The notes below the pieces were generated by a model that did not search any database, had not been told where the DNA came from, and was given only the letters and a program-made list of their open reading frames with translations. A stretch of DNA of 64,000 nt from Symsagittifera roscoffensis. Lineage: Eukaryota > Xenacoelomorpha > Acoela > Convolutidae. Shown piece by piece: positions 1-11,372 of the stretch. The DNA is taken from the NCBI RefSeq assembly GCF_963678635.1, contig NC_087064.1:32154369-32218368 (forward strand), given 5' to 3'. The translations under genes and the position numbers were made by a program. Every line of letters starts with the position of its first letter. Position 1 is the first letter of the stretch.

Positions 1-2090
1 CGTCATATAGTCAACCGGTATTTGAGTCATAATCGAACACAAAGTTGATAATATAATATGGTCGAAATATAGCCTAATAAAAAATCGAAGGCATATGGTA
101 TGGTCTAAAAATAGTCGACCGCAATAACGAACCCAAAATATGGTCGAAACATACTCGAACACTAAGTTAAACAGAAACTGTGGTCGAAATTTAGTCAAAC
201 ACAACGTCCAACAGTTTCGAAAATTAGTAAACTCAAGAAATGAGCTACAGTTGGCTTAGGAAAATTTCCGAGCAGTGATATCTTGCCAATGAAAGTAACA
301 AAAAAAATTGATTGATGTAGTGAAAAAAAATCATATTTTTGACACATCCAAACTAAAAATTCCGAAGAAATGTGAATTAAAAATAAGTAATATCAAAAGA
401 AAGTTATTCAACTTGTTATTGCTATTTGGTGATGGGAAGCAGCAGGGTTGTTCAGTTTTTCAATTGCATGAAGTATAGAAAATGTGGAAAAAATATTTGT
501 TCGCAACACAGCCAGTTTGAGTTGAGTCGGTCAAAACATATCAGACTTGGGTCGAAAATAGCGGAAAACATTTTGTTTTGCTTTGGTCAAGTTAATAAAA
601 AACATAGCAATATTGGGTCGAGTTGGTCAAAACAAAGCATGTTAGAGTCAAATACAGGTCGAAGACAGTCGAACACGTTTTTTTCCCGATCTAGTGGGTG
701 AAAAGTCAGTTTTTGTCAATTCAGCCAAAACATAGCACGCTTGGGTGGAAAGTAGTCGAGAACATTTTTCCTTTGGTCGAAATAGTCAAATAAAGCCGGT
801 TATGGTCGATTTGGTCGAAACTTAGCACACTTTGTTGGAAAGCAAACCATGTTTTTGGTCAAATTGGTCAAAACTTAGCCAGTTTGAGTCAAGAGGGCTG
901 AAACATAGCACTCTTTTTTGGTGAAGTCAGTCGAAACTAGGCAGTTTGCTTCGAGTTAGCCAAGAAAAAAATTTTTTTCTGTAGAACACAGTCGAACAAA
1001 CTTTGTCTTGCCTCGAATCGGTCAAAAATAGCAAGTTCGCGAACAGTCGGTCGAAACAAAACACACATAGGGTAAACACATTTATTCTTCGGTCGAGTTG
1101 GTCGAAAAATAACCAGTTTGGGTCGAGCTGGCCGAAGCTTAGCATGGTTTTATCGAATTCAGTCCGGCACTGTTTGTTGTTGGTCGAGTCGGTTGGGAGG
1201 TAGTTGGTTTGGGCCGACTTGAATGAAACATAGCAGGCTGAAACATAGCAGATAGTTGGACGAACACTGCAGGTGGTTGAAACATAGCACATAGTCGGTC
1301 AAGCGTTGCCAGTTTGAATCTATTTGGTCAACACATTACACGCTTCGGTAGAACACAGTCGATCACATTTTGTCTTGCGTCGATTCAGTCAAAAACAGCA
1401 AGTTCGGGATCAATCGGTCGAAGCAAAAACACATAAGTTGAACACAGTCGAGCACAATTTTTCTTCGGGCGGAGTCTGTTGAAGCAGAGCCAGTTTGAGA
1501 AGAGTATGTCAAAAAAAGTTCACTGGGGTCAGACACATTTATTCCTAGGTCGAGTTGGTCAAAATATAACAGGTTTGGGTCGAACCGACCGAAATATAGC
1601 ACGGTACTATCGAATTCAGTCCAACACCGTTGATTTTTGGTCGAGTCGGTCGGAACTTATTTGGTTTGGGCCGATTTGGTTGAAACATAGCAGGCTGAAA
1701 CATAGCACATAGATGGTCGAACACTGCAGGTGGTTGAAACATAGCACATAGTCGGGCAAGCGTTGCCAGTTTGAATCTATTTGGTCAACATATAACACGC
1801 AACGGTAGAACACAGTCGATCACATTTTCTCTTGCGTCGATTCAGTCAAAAATAGCAAATTCGGGATCAATCGGTCGAAGCAAAAACAAATAAGTTGAAC
1901 ACAGTCGAACACGGTTTTTCTTCGGGCGGAGTTTGTTGAAGCAGAGCCAGTTTGGGAAGAGTATGTCAAAAAAAGTTCACTGGGGTTAGACACATTTATT
2001 CATAGGTCGAGTTGGTCGAAGTATAACCAGTTTGGGTGGAACCGACCGAAACATAGCACGGTTCTATCGAATTCAGTCCACGTTCCTACA
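1..2090. repeat. GTCGA-type degenerate satellite with a 457-bp higher-order unit
   Basis: The block is built from loosely repeated phrases such as GGTCGAGTTGGTC and GAAACATAGCA, roughly every 25-35 bases. Over part of it there is a longer period: the phrase ACAGTCGATCACATTTT recurs at 1355 and 1812, giving a 457-bp unit, and a shorter related copy precedes it from about 988. Short ORFs on both strands here follow the repeat phase and are not convincing genes. The same phrases return at 4770-5470, inside the 802-bp units at 16.6-19.0 kb and at 19.2-20.0 kb. Confidence 0.85.
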
Positions 2091-2409
2091 AACACTTAAG
2101 CTTAGCCGCTTAGCAGTTAAAGAAAAAAACTAACCCTAAAAACGACTATTGCAGTACAAACAATTTTTAAAAAAGCAAACAAGCTCAATTTAAAAGTACC
2201 CAAACAGCTTAGCAATGGTAATCATTCTCTCTACTTGAAAGTTTTAATTGTTTGCAAAATGATTCCGGGGTCGAATTCGTATCACTAGAGTCATTTTCTT
2301 CAACTGTTCTACGTTCAGTAGCCTTAAATATTATGAAAGAGTTCTTTGGCTATGCGCGCTAACCTCGAAAGTCATTTGACGAACACGCTCTCAATTTTGC
2401 AGGACTGTA
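2091..2409. other. Non-coding spacer
   Basis: AT-rich sequence between the satellite and the polymerase relic. I see no ORF or repeat in it. Confidence 0.5.
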
Positions 2410-4745
2410 CTAAGGCTGATCCCGTTTTTCATAATCGAGCAAGCTTTTTTCAATCGACAAAGAGTAAGATTGAGTCCTTATTTCACTTTCAGTTTCCTTT
2501 AAACTGTTATCTATAATCTCAAAGAAGAAAATATCTTCGGAAACCTTGCAATGAAGTGTTGATACTGCGTCGAAGGGAAAGTAGCGCTTACCATCGAAAG
2601 GTGAGAGCGCATTTTTGTTAGTTATAACAGTATATAACTCATGTTTTTTCGATTTTATTGTATAATTGTTCAAACGCAGCGTCATTTAATCAAGTTTTTT
2701 ATCGTTCTTCGAATCGGGCATGAAGTAATTCCTTTTGCCGAATCTTTTTGATTCAGATATAAACAAGACAACAATTATTACTAGTGAGTACTGAAAGTAT
2801 TCGGGTGTTTTTTTTCTTGCAAGAGCTTCACAAAATAAAACTTGTAAAGCGGGAACTAGGCAGGAAACTATTCTATTAAAAATACAATCAACTCAACCTT
2901 GTACAGTTTTGAGTAGACAAGTATTATATTGGATAAGGAAATTATTCAGGTGTTTTTTCGAGAGCTTCACAAAAGTAAGTTTTTAAAAGAAAAAACAGGA
3001 AAATTTTATACTTAACAATCAATCAACTCACCCTTGTCCAGTATGGAGTAGATTTTTGGATTCAGGGCTACTAATTCTTCCGCAATTTTCCCTCCCATCT
3101 CGTCTTTCATTTTTAAGTGACTTTTTTGTTTTCTTCACTACACAGCGGGTACTCTGAGGGGTAGTTGGAAAATTCGAAGTCTTCATATATGTCTTCAGTT
3201 TTCACAGCATATATGAAGCTATCGGTATCGCTGTACAATAATTCCAACTCGAGGTTTGGTTTCAATTTTGTGTAATGAAGCTCAAACATATACTTTTTTG
3301 CGAAGTTCAAAATTACTGCCCCCACCAAGGTTGGCGTAGTTCCTTTCGCGCTTGAAACTTGTAAGGATTTCGTGGCAATTTGATCATCGATTGTTTGGAA
3401 CGATTTCATATTGCTCTTAGTTGTTTTTTCTAGAATCTCCAGTTCGGTTGTTACAATTTCAACATTCTTGCTCGTCAGCATAGACTCCATAGTTTCGGAA
3501 TGGAGAGTTTACTTGATTTTTGTGGAAGTCCTGCTGGATCTTGTTTGCTGCGTTTCTTGTGAGTTCGGTATTGAGCTGAACAAAAAAGAACAACCATTTT
3601 GTTTGCTTAACATGTAGCACTTGATGAGTTTTTTTGACTTCTATGCCAAATTGAACATATAGAATAAGGTTCAAGTAGTGGAGAACATACTTGTGCTTCG
3701 GCTATAGGGTCTGCATCAGCCTTGGTACTTTGGGAAGGGTCTTAACATTCAGTAGGACAAGCATTTCGATTTGATCCGTGCTGAGCATATCAATTGTAAC
3801 TAATTCCTCTGTAGGCGCAATGGGAAAACCTTGAAACTACTCTTGCAAATTTTCGGGTATTTTGAGATCGCATTCCACAACGTATCCCAATTGAGAATCC
3901 GAGCTAGTCATCAGTATTTGTGGTAAAAAATTTTCAACTATGACAAATCTGCTAGCGGTAGTGGACAATTCTCCATGATTTCCCCGTGGAGGTTATTCGC
4001 ATCAATGTTAATTTTGAATTTTCAATTTTCATTGGGGTCAAATGAGCTTGTGTACTTGTTGGTCGCTTTCCAATATTTGTTGGCATAATAAGATATTTGC
4101 CACCGCGGATCAATTTTGGGGTTATATCCAAGTGCTCGCGCTCTGTTAATAGTCTCAAATCCACTCTGCACACTTTTAAGAACGCGTCGATTGCAAGATT
4201 GCTCGCGGCGTAATGAAAGGAGCAGTCCAGTATATACGTTTCGTGACAAACAGATCTGAACTGCTCAAACACACATGCTAAAAGGAGAACATCTGAGGCT
4301 AAATAGATGTCATGCTATTCTCCTACGTTCTTGCATTGTAGCTGGTGAAAAACATTTATCGCATGGTTGTTTTCCATTTTGTCAACGCTGACTTCTGCCC
4401 CTCGTAAACGGTTTATCCACAATCTTCTCGCTGGCAATTTTGTTTCTTCAAATTTCTCGAAGCCGTTCATTTATGAATAGGGCTATTATCCCTTTTGTTT
4501 AAGGAGATCTATTTGCTTGTTTGAGTTACCCATTGATGCAAATTGTGTTTCCATCAGCTGGAATCCGTCTGATGGCAGATGTTCATTTAGCTGACTCATT
4601 GAAGAGAGCATAAACTTGTATGAGTGTATGAAACGAAGATTCTCATAAATTTGACTTTTTCCCGTGTTTGTCCTCATTTTGTTTTATCCAAACCGACATA
4701 GTCAGCGAGATTTTTGGTCTGCGGCGGGGACTACTGAAAATGTTC
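2410..4745 (-). pseudogene. Decayed protein-primed family-B DNA polymerase (Maverick/Polinton-like)
   Basis: Pieces of one polymerase lie in order on the minus strand, separated by stops and frame changes. From the N-terminal side: a segment at 4677-4486 containing LRFIHSYKF; a stretch around 4450-4270 with NGFEKFEETKLP and then DIYLASDVLLL just after a stop; FRSVCHETY at about 4255; the motif A region DANNLHG at 4003-3983; a degraded motif B region at 3674-3459; motif C YSDTDSF at 3235-3215; KDEMGGKI near 3110-3085; and a C-terminal piece with KHELYTVITNKNALS at 2685-2410. This order and these motifs are characteristic of the PolB encoded by Maverick/Polinton elements and their viral relatives. 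No capsid, integrase or protease partner is visible, so only this gene fragment survives. Frameshifts and stops mean it is not functional. Whether it came from a transposon or an integrated virus cannot be decided here. Confidence 0.82.
2799..3053. repeat. Tandem duplication inside the polymerase relic
   Basis: Two diverged direct copies, about 2799-2916 and 2945-3053, share GGTGTTTTTT, GAGCTTCACAAAA, CAATCAACTCA and a terminal GAGTAGA. The duplication separates the KDEMGGKI part of the polymerase from its C-terminal part, so it helped break the gene. Confidence 0.7.
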
Positions 4746-4769
4746 GCATTGTGAAGTGCTTTTAATCGA

Positions 4770-5470
4770 TCTAGCACAGCCATACTATGTCGAGTCGGTA
4801 GAAACACAGCAAGCCTCGTTCAAACACAGCACGCTTAAGTAGACTCTGTCGAAATGTAACTGTTTAGGGCCGAGCTGAACGAACTACAGTCAGTTTTGAT
4901 CTAGTCGAACTTAGCCGAGCTGATTGAACTACAGTCAGTTTGGATCCACTAGAACACTATCGAACATTTTTTCCTTTTGCCGAGTTGTTCAAAGTTAGCC
5001 ACTTTTGGTCGCGTCGGTTTAGATATAGCAGGCTTCAGTTGACCATACTCGAATTCTACTTTCTTCGGTCAAGTAGGTCAAAATGTAACCAGTTTGGGCC
5101 GAGTCTGTTGAAATATCACGCGTTTGTTCAAACACAGTCGAACATATATTGTGTTCGGTCGAGCCGGTCAAACACAGTCAGTTTTTGCCTAGTCCATTAA
5201 AACATAGCACGATTCAGTGTAGCATACTGTAGACTATATTTTTTCTTTGGCCGAGTCGGCTAAAATATAGCAATCTTTTCTCGATTATAGTCAAATACGT
5301 TTTGTGTTTGGTCGAATCGGTCATATTAAAGCAGGTTTGAATCGGTTCGGTCGAAACATAGCATGCTTCGTTCAAACACAGTCAAAACCAGTTTTTCTTC
5401 GGCCGAGTCGGTCGGAGCGTAGTCGGTTTGAGCCGAGTCGGTCAAAACAGCAGAATTTGTTCATTCTGAA
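4770..5470. repeat. Second block of GTCGA satellite
   Basis: The same phrases as in the first block appear (GTCGAGTCGGT, GAAACATAGCA, AACACAGTCGAAC). The polymerase relic is therefore flanked on both sides by one satellite family. Short ORFs here are repeat-driven. Confidence 0.8.
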
Positions 5471-6059
5471 TTAATTTTTTTTCTTTATCCATTCGATTCT
5501 GTTGTTCAAAAATAGCTGGAAACACGACGCGAACATCTTACCTTGGATTGGACATTCATATTTTGTATCAACCATATAATTATACACTGAAGTCCTTAAA
5601 ATGAAAGTGAAGATACTTCATTGCCTTGCAAAAGTGCACCCACATCCAGTTTCAAGCGCTAATAATCAATTACAATATGATTTTAGTACCAGTCTTACAA
5701 AAAATGAGTAAAAAATTGATTTTAATCAATTAATAATATTGAATGCTTTTTGTAGACGCTGGCTTATGTGACAAATGGGAAAATTGTTTTAACAGTTTTC
5801 AAATCAATTTATTTTTTTAACGTTTTTTTTCTTTTTTAATTATAGTTGTTTCATGATGCACATTTAAAGTTTTTTGACCACCACACTGCTTTAATTTCAT
5901 GATTTACGTAAAAAGAGTTTAATTTCACGTACCGCGGGATTCTTTTATTTAATATGAAGGGATATCTATGAAACTTTTGTTTCGTGGTAAAACTTTGTGT
6001 TCAAATGAACCAAAGACTGACAAGACATCTCACTTTTGAAGTTTTTTTACTGGAAAAAG

Positions 6060-6180
6060 TATTATAAAAGATTAAGAGAGATTATGAGGGATAATAAAAC
6101 TTTATAAGACATTATACGAGATTATTAGAGATTATGAGAGATTTTCCGAAAAATTATGATCAATTAAAATAGATTTTATA
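6060..6180. repeat. GATTATGAG-type simple repeat
   Basis: Imperfect repetition of GAGATTATGAG and GATTATTAGA units. A similar AT-rich vocabulary is found at 11.95-12.29 kb next to the assembly gap. Confidence 0.6.
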
Positions 6181-6861
6181 GTTTATAATAATGTCACAAA
6201 AATTTTTATGATTAGAATGGAGTATAAATTGTTTAAACATCTAAACTTGGCGCTTATAATTATTTATAATTTTGATGAAAGTAAAAATTTTAATTGTAAA
6301 ATAATCGATTAGGTTCTCTTTTCACTGAATACGGGTAGCAGCTCGCTTTTCGCGTTGGTTATTTCACAGTGCACTTTCATCATGTTCATTTGTACAATCG
6401 AAGTTGAATCAGGAGTAGCCGGGTATCCGAACACCTTCAGCAAGAGCCACAAAAAGACACCTTCAGCAAGAGCCAGTAGCAATGTTGCAGACTCCGCGAC
6501 AAATCTGATTTTGGCCTGTTGCGGACTCCGCTTACAATTCACAGAATGCACAGTTTGGCCTCGTAATGCGGATCCCGCTGCAAAGTTTTCAAAATAGGGA
6601 AAATTTTCTAGACTTCACACGCAAAATGAAATCATTACGTTATTGGTTGAAATTACGTACTTGATACAAATCCACTTACACCAGTACACTGTACATAATA
6701 GTTTTGCGGAATCTGCTCTTCTCTGCTAAATCCGGATCAACTTTCTATAAGCGCTCGTTGCATGAACCCACGACAAAACTAATGTACTTCCAAAACTTTC
6801 ATTACAATTGACGCTGACTCCACGCTGAATCCACAAAATTTTGTAAAACAATTCGGATTTA

Positions 6862-7035
6862 CTTAACAATCTCCACTCTTTTCAAGAAAGGGGGGAGATT
6901 ATTAAGTAGATCAAAATGGTCGATGGGCATCAAATTCTCAAGAGAAAGCTCTGTGCTAATTTACTGTATTTATTTATAGGGTTGGAGATTCTTAAGTAGG
7001 TACCATAGAGGGAGGGGGAGATTGTTAAAAAGATC
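6862..7035. repeat. Inverted repeat followed by GGAGATT-TTAAG copies
   Basis: CTTAACAATCTCC at 6862-6874 pairs with GGAGATTATTAAG at 6894-6906 with one mismatch, forming a 13-bp stem with a G-rich right side of the loop. Two further direct relatives of the right arm follow, near 6984 and 7018. It could be a scar of small foldback elements; no function is evident. Confidence 0.55.
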
Positions 7036-7660
7036 CAAGACTTCTTTTACCATTTGGAACGTTTTAAGGAATTGTTTGTAGTTTTTAATGCGCGCCTATC
7101 CAGAGCACAGTTTGGCCCTGTAATGAAGTGTTTTTCTTCGGAAAACGGTTGAAGAACAAAACAACTTAAAATTTTTTCAAAATACGTTTTTACGGTGCTC
7201 GCGATCCTAAAACGTTTTCAACCTGCGTAGACTGCTCGTTTAGAAAAAATGAAAGGAGTATCTCTGTCTACTAAAAAACTCTTTCTGATGCTGAAATAGT
7301 TAATAGCACAAATTGTTAAGCGGCCCAAAAAACTTGCACTAATTGTGCGTTTTTAGTTTTTGAAAACGCACAGTTAACTCACACCAGAGTTTCGTGAGAA
7401 AAAATCGAACTATCTGAATTATGTGCTCAAATAATTAGCATTATAATGAATTATAGTTAAAGAACTGATGAAAAAAAAATGAATTGTAATATGTTTCATT
7501 TTTTTAAGTTGAACCAATTACAGCGTTTTTGAAACTCTTATTAGAGGATTATTTTGATTCTTAATCATTAGAATAGCATGACAACATTTTTATGAATTTT
7601 TCAATGTTTTGTTTAATCGTTGATCAAAAAAATGTTTAAGCATTTTCTGTTTATATTAGC

Positions 7661-7686
7661 ATATATACATATATATATATATATAT
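7661..7686. repeat. (AT)n microsatellite
   Basis: Nearly pure alternating AT with a single C interruption. Confidence 0.9.
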
Positions 7687-7984
7687 TCTGTTTGTTTGCT
7701 TCACAATAATTTTAGTTTAAAACTAAAATGTGAGAATTTTTCGCACGGACAGTGCAAATTTTTGAGGGTGGTTGAATCGAGTGATTTTTCGGTGTTTGTT
7801 TAAAAAGATTTATTTTTAGCGATTATTACTGCTTGGATAAGTTTGTAACTCAGCAGCGACCGATGAGCCCGGTGGAAAGAATAAATAAAAAACCTGCATC
7901 TGTCTTTCAACGAATAATTGCAATGCATTGGAGACACATAAACATGCTGGACGAATACAACCCAGGTTTAGCTTAGTTTGGTTT

Positions 7985-8815
7985 TATTTCTTTTAACCCG
8001 GGTCGAGTTTCCAGACTCTTGTCCAGACTTTTGCGACAAATTTTTGACATGTACAGACTTTCGCGCCCGAAATTAGATATGTCCTGACTTTCGCGACCAC
8101 AATCATTCGAAACGGAGACCGAAAGATTGCGACCAAACCTTGATATGCCCAGACTTCTGCGACTAAAATTTGCCCTTTCCAGACATTCGCGACCGATAAG
8201 CTCAGCCGCAAATTTCACGACCAAAGTGGAGATGGCGCGACCAGCGCAGCTCAGGAAACAGTGCGACTGGTGCGAAAAATTTCAACCAGTTCTAAATTTT
8301 TGCGCGGTTTTGCGACCGGGGTGAAGAAGGCGCGACCCGCACAGCTCAGAAAACGGTGCAACCAAACTCAGCCAGTTCTAGACTTTTGCTAAAAAAAACT
8401 TCGCGGCTATCGAGACCGAGGTTAAGACGGCGCGACTTTTCCGACCAAAATTGAGACGGCACCACTTCAGCTACCGAGATAGAAACTCAAGTTTTTACCG
8501 ACCAAGGCGGATGAAACGGCGCGGCTTTCCAGACGAAGACGTACACAGTGCGAATTTCCAAAACCAGGTGGAGACGGCGAGACTAAACAACAACTTGTTG
8601 CGACCGTCGCGACCCAGGTGGAGGCGGATACGACGCGTTTTTTGCGACCGTTCGGTTCTCCAGGCCAAGGCGGAGGCGGCGCAATTTTTCAGACCGAGGC
8701 AGAGGAGGTGCGACTTTGAAGATCATGGTCCAGAAAAATTTTATAGCTTTTTTGCGATTGAGTGGAGACGGCGCTTTTTTGTGACAATGGTGGAGTCGGC
8801 GTGATTCAAAAATTG
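7985..8815. repeat. GCGAC-type degenerate satellite, locally GC-rich
   Basis: Repeats of phrases such as GACTTTCGCGACC, then GGTGGAGACGGCGCGAC, with spacing near 30-40 bases. Around 8235 and 8331 a longer module containing GCACAGCTCAG, AAC-GTGC and CCAGTTCTA recurs about 96 bases apart. Arg-rich ORFs of 65-117 codons on both strands are produced by the repeat and are left out as genes. The block stands out from AT-rich flanks by its CpG content. Confidence 0.75.
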
Positions 8816-9825
8816 ACCCCATATGAGTTTTAAATTAGTGTCGCTAAATCAGTCCTAACCTTCTTTCTTTATAAAAAAGAGTTATGACAGCATTAGCGAG
8901 ACTAATTTAAATTTTTCAACAATTGTTTTTAATAAGCAGGAAAGTTTTTTGACGAGCAAAATTTCGACTAATTTGGACATTCCTTAAATGGTTTTTTTTT
9001 CTTCTCTCCTCTGCTTTTCAGGGGGAATTTGTTTTTCTATATCCTTTGATCAGCATTTTTTGAATTTGCAGCTCTAAATGTATTTAAGCTCATTTGAGAT
9101 CAAATAACAAAAAGTTTTTATTTTACCTAACTATTGATCTGCAAAATTTTCATGATGAAAGGCATAATATATCAAAAAAAAACAGAATTACCTTCGTAAA
9201 AGCAGCCTGAAAAGCAAATCGAATGCACAATTAAAATTTTTGTTTTGATTGTGATTTTTGTTTCGATCATTTGAAAATTGGGGAGGAATTTTTGTTATCC
9301 TAGTATAATTTAGTTTATTCTTTCTTCCTTCGTTTTTAGTTTTTCACGCAAAGTCAGCTGCCAAAAGTAGCATTGGAGTAATTTGAGTGATATATCTTAT
9401 GAAAACTTTTAGAGTCGTGATTCGAACGATTAAAAAAAAATCCCAGTGTCGAGAAAATTAGGTTTCAGTTTTTTGGCTTTTCTTCATAACCTGAGTAGAG
9501 CAGGACTGCATTAGCTTATTTTAACGACTTAAAAGCTTGGTTAAAAATTTAAATTAAAAAAACCTTAGCTTTACGGGAATCAAAAATTAAAATCAAAACT
9601 TTTAAAAATTGCAAAATGTCAACATTTTTCTGTTTTTTTTTTGTTTTTTCTATTTTTTCTTCAGCTCCTTTTGTCACACCACATCGAAAATAACTAAAAA
9701 CATTAGAAAAAAATGTTTTTTTTTCTAAGTTTATGGTCGGAACCTTCTGTGCTGATTTTTTCTTAACTGGCTATCCTTAGTTAATTTTTTAAAAGTTGTA
9801 AAACAACCAAATGTGGTTATTTTAG
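8816..9825. other. AT-rich region upstream of the three-exon gene
   Basis: No exon is recognisable, yet the first exon of the downstream gene should lie somewhere upstream of 9826, because the first visible exon has no start codon. I could not place it. Confidence 0.4.
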
Positions 9826-11358
9826 GCAAATGTTGTCTGGTGCAAGCCGATAAATACCTGCTTAATGGTCATGACAACAAACATTTGACTCCACAAGAGT
9901 ATTTGCATATACTTTCTGATTACTCGAACGAAAGCAAACCACTCAACAGCATTGCGGTAAGTTTCATAGCTTTTTTTACTTTTATAGAACCTCTGCTATC
10001 CTCCATACTATTTCATATATTCCAATAAAAATGTGAAAAGTATAATCCAAATTCCATATGTTTCTTGCCGCTAGTCGGTTTAATGAACATGAGAAATTAT
10101 CCCGGTTTGAAGTGATATATTTTCACCGGGTCTAGAACAACAGCACGACGAGACTGCAAATCGAGTTTATTTGAAACCGAGTTCAAACAAAAGCATACAC
10201 TTTACAAGAACTTCAAAACGCTTGTTTTTCAACTGTACAGTATTAGTTTTCAAAAGTTAAGCAAGTTCTGTCCCTCACAAGCGTCAATCATGCCAATGCA
10301 CCACTTGGGATTGGCAATATTTGTTAACATAGTCTGATTATGAAATTCATAACCTCAAAACAGTCGTTTTTCATCAGTTTTTGTCATTTTGAGATTATGT
10401 ACGGCTTGAAAACTCTAACTTACGATTCGGCTTTAGTCCAGACGGCCTTATTTGCTGGACCCGATTTCACCATGAGTCAGCAACCTAACTGTAATATTAT
10501 TTCGGGAAACGGACTCTATTTCCAGGTTCGAAAAGTATATGGTTAGATAAGAACTCAAAACTAGGTTTTGCAAGAATTCACAGAAGCTAAACTTGAGACT
10601 TCAATATCAGAATCTTTACAGAACAAAATTGGGAGCAGCAATTGAATTTTCATACTTTGGAAGCATATTGAAAAAACAGAGCCTCCAAATTTGCGTATGT
10701 AAACAATATTCGCTGGCTAGTCTCTATAAAACTTTGCCTTATTAAAATTTTTATAGTCATCTGAAATATCTTGCATTAGCTGCTATCCAAAAAAGTAGAC
10801 GGGGATCAAGAAACCTGTATTTGATCATCAGTCCAATTTTATTGGGGTGAGTGGTTATCAGTGCCAGTGTAGGAGACACAAATGCTTTTTCAGTTTGATT
10901 TAAATCATATTTTAAGGAAGTTATTTACAACAAATCAGGCTACTTTGTTATTGTTGTCTGTTATATTTCAGGCTACTTATTTTGAGGAACTATGCTATAA
11001 CGTGATTTCGGAGATTGGTTTTGGCCCAGGTGCGCTGAAGCGGGTTCACGACGCACAAGTCAGAGAGGGAATTCCATACCTGATCCCGGGAAAAGATTAC
11101 TCGGGCGGAATTCCCGGAATTCCGTCGATGGTAATTGATTATGATGACCCTGGATCTCAGCTGACGTTTCATTGGTTTAAACATCATATTATGTGTCGAG
11201 ATCATCCTTCTATTTGCAACCAGCACAGTCCTAGAAGACAGGAAAGAAGAGAACAAATGGAAAAAGAATTCACCGCAAATAGCGGCACAAAAACATTGCG
11301 CTCTAGCTATCAAAAAATATCAGAGCAGATCAAAGAAAAATTGAGATTCGGATCTTGA
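9826..11358 (+). CDS. Three-exon host gene, product not recognised (5' end missing)
   Basis: Three exons join in one frame: 9826-9956, 10394-10525 and 10972-11358. Acceptors are TTTTAG, TTTTGAG and ATATTTCAG; donors are GCG/gtaagt (strong) and CAG/gttcga (weak). Both internal junctions are phase 0, which is good evidence that the chain is real. The visible protein is about 215 residues. It includes NCNIISGNGLYFQ at the end of exon 2 and, in exon 3, a Gly/Pro-rich stretch with PYLIPGKDYSGGIPGIP followed by FHWFKHHIMC, and a charged helix-prone tail ending in LRFGS. Codon composition is far less A/T-biased than in the surrounding DNA. An AATAAA lies 9 bases after the stop. I do not recognise the family. 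No membrane segment is evident in the visible part. The initiating exon has not been found, so any signal peptide is unknown. Confidence 0.72.
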
Positions 11359-11366
11359 CTTTTTCC

Positions 11367-11372
11367 AATAAA
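11367..11372 (+). promoter_or_regulatory. Poly(A) signal AATAAA
   Basis: A canonical hexamer immediately after the stop codon of the three-exon gene. The very short spacing implies a short 3' UTR. Confidence 0.65.

Larger units (their letters stand above)
5471..7984. other. AT-rich non-coding region with small repeats
   Basis: I see no supported gene. An 80-codon ORF exists on each strand at about 6309-6597, overlapping a short direct duplication of CACCTTCAGCAAGAGCCA; neither looks like a recognised protein. Simple repeats inside the region are listed separately. Confidence 0.5.

Noticed and set aside
927-1813. Minus- and plus-strand ORFs of 65-121 codons in the GTCGA satellite
   Set aside because: Their sequence simply follows the repeat words on either strand.
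2893-3040. Spliceosomal intron in the polymerase relic (GTGAGTTGATTG after ILDKG)
   Set aside because: A GT is present, but no acceptor in phase with the C-terminal piece was found, and the interval is a tandem duplication; decay explains it as well.
8127-8822. Arg-rich ORFs in the GCGAC array
   Set aside because: Produced by repeated GCGACC/GGAGACGGC words; both strands are equally open.
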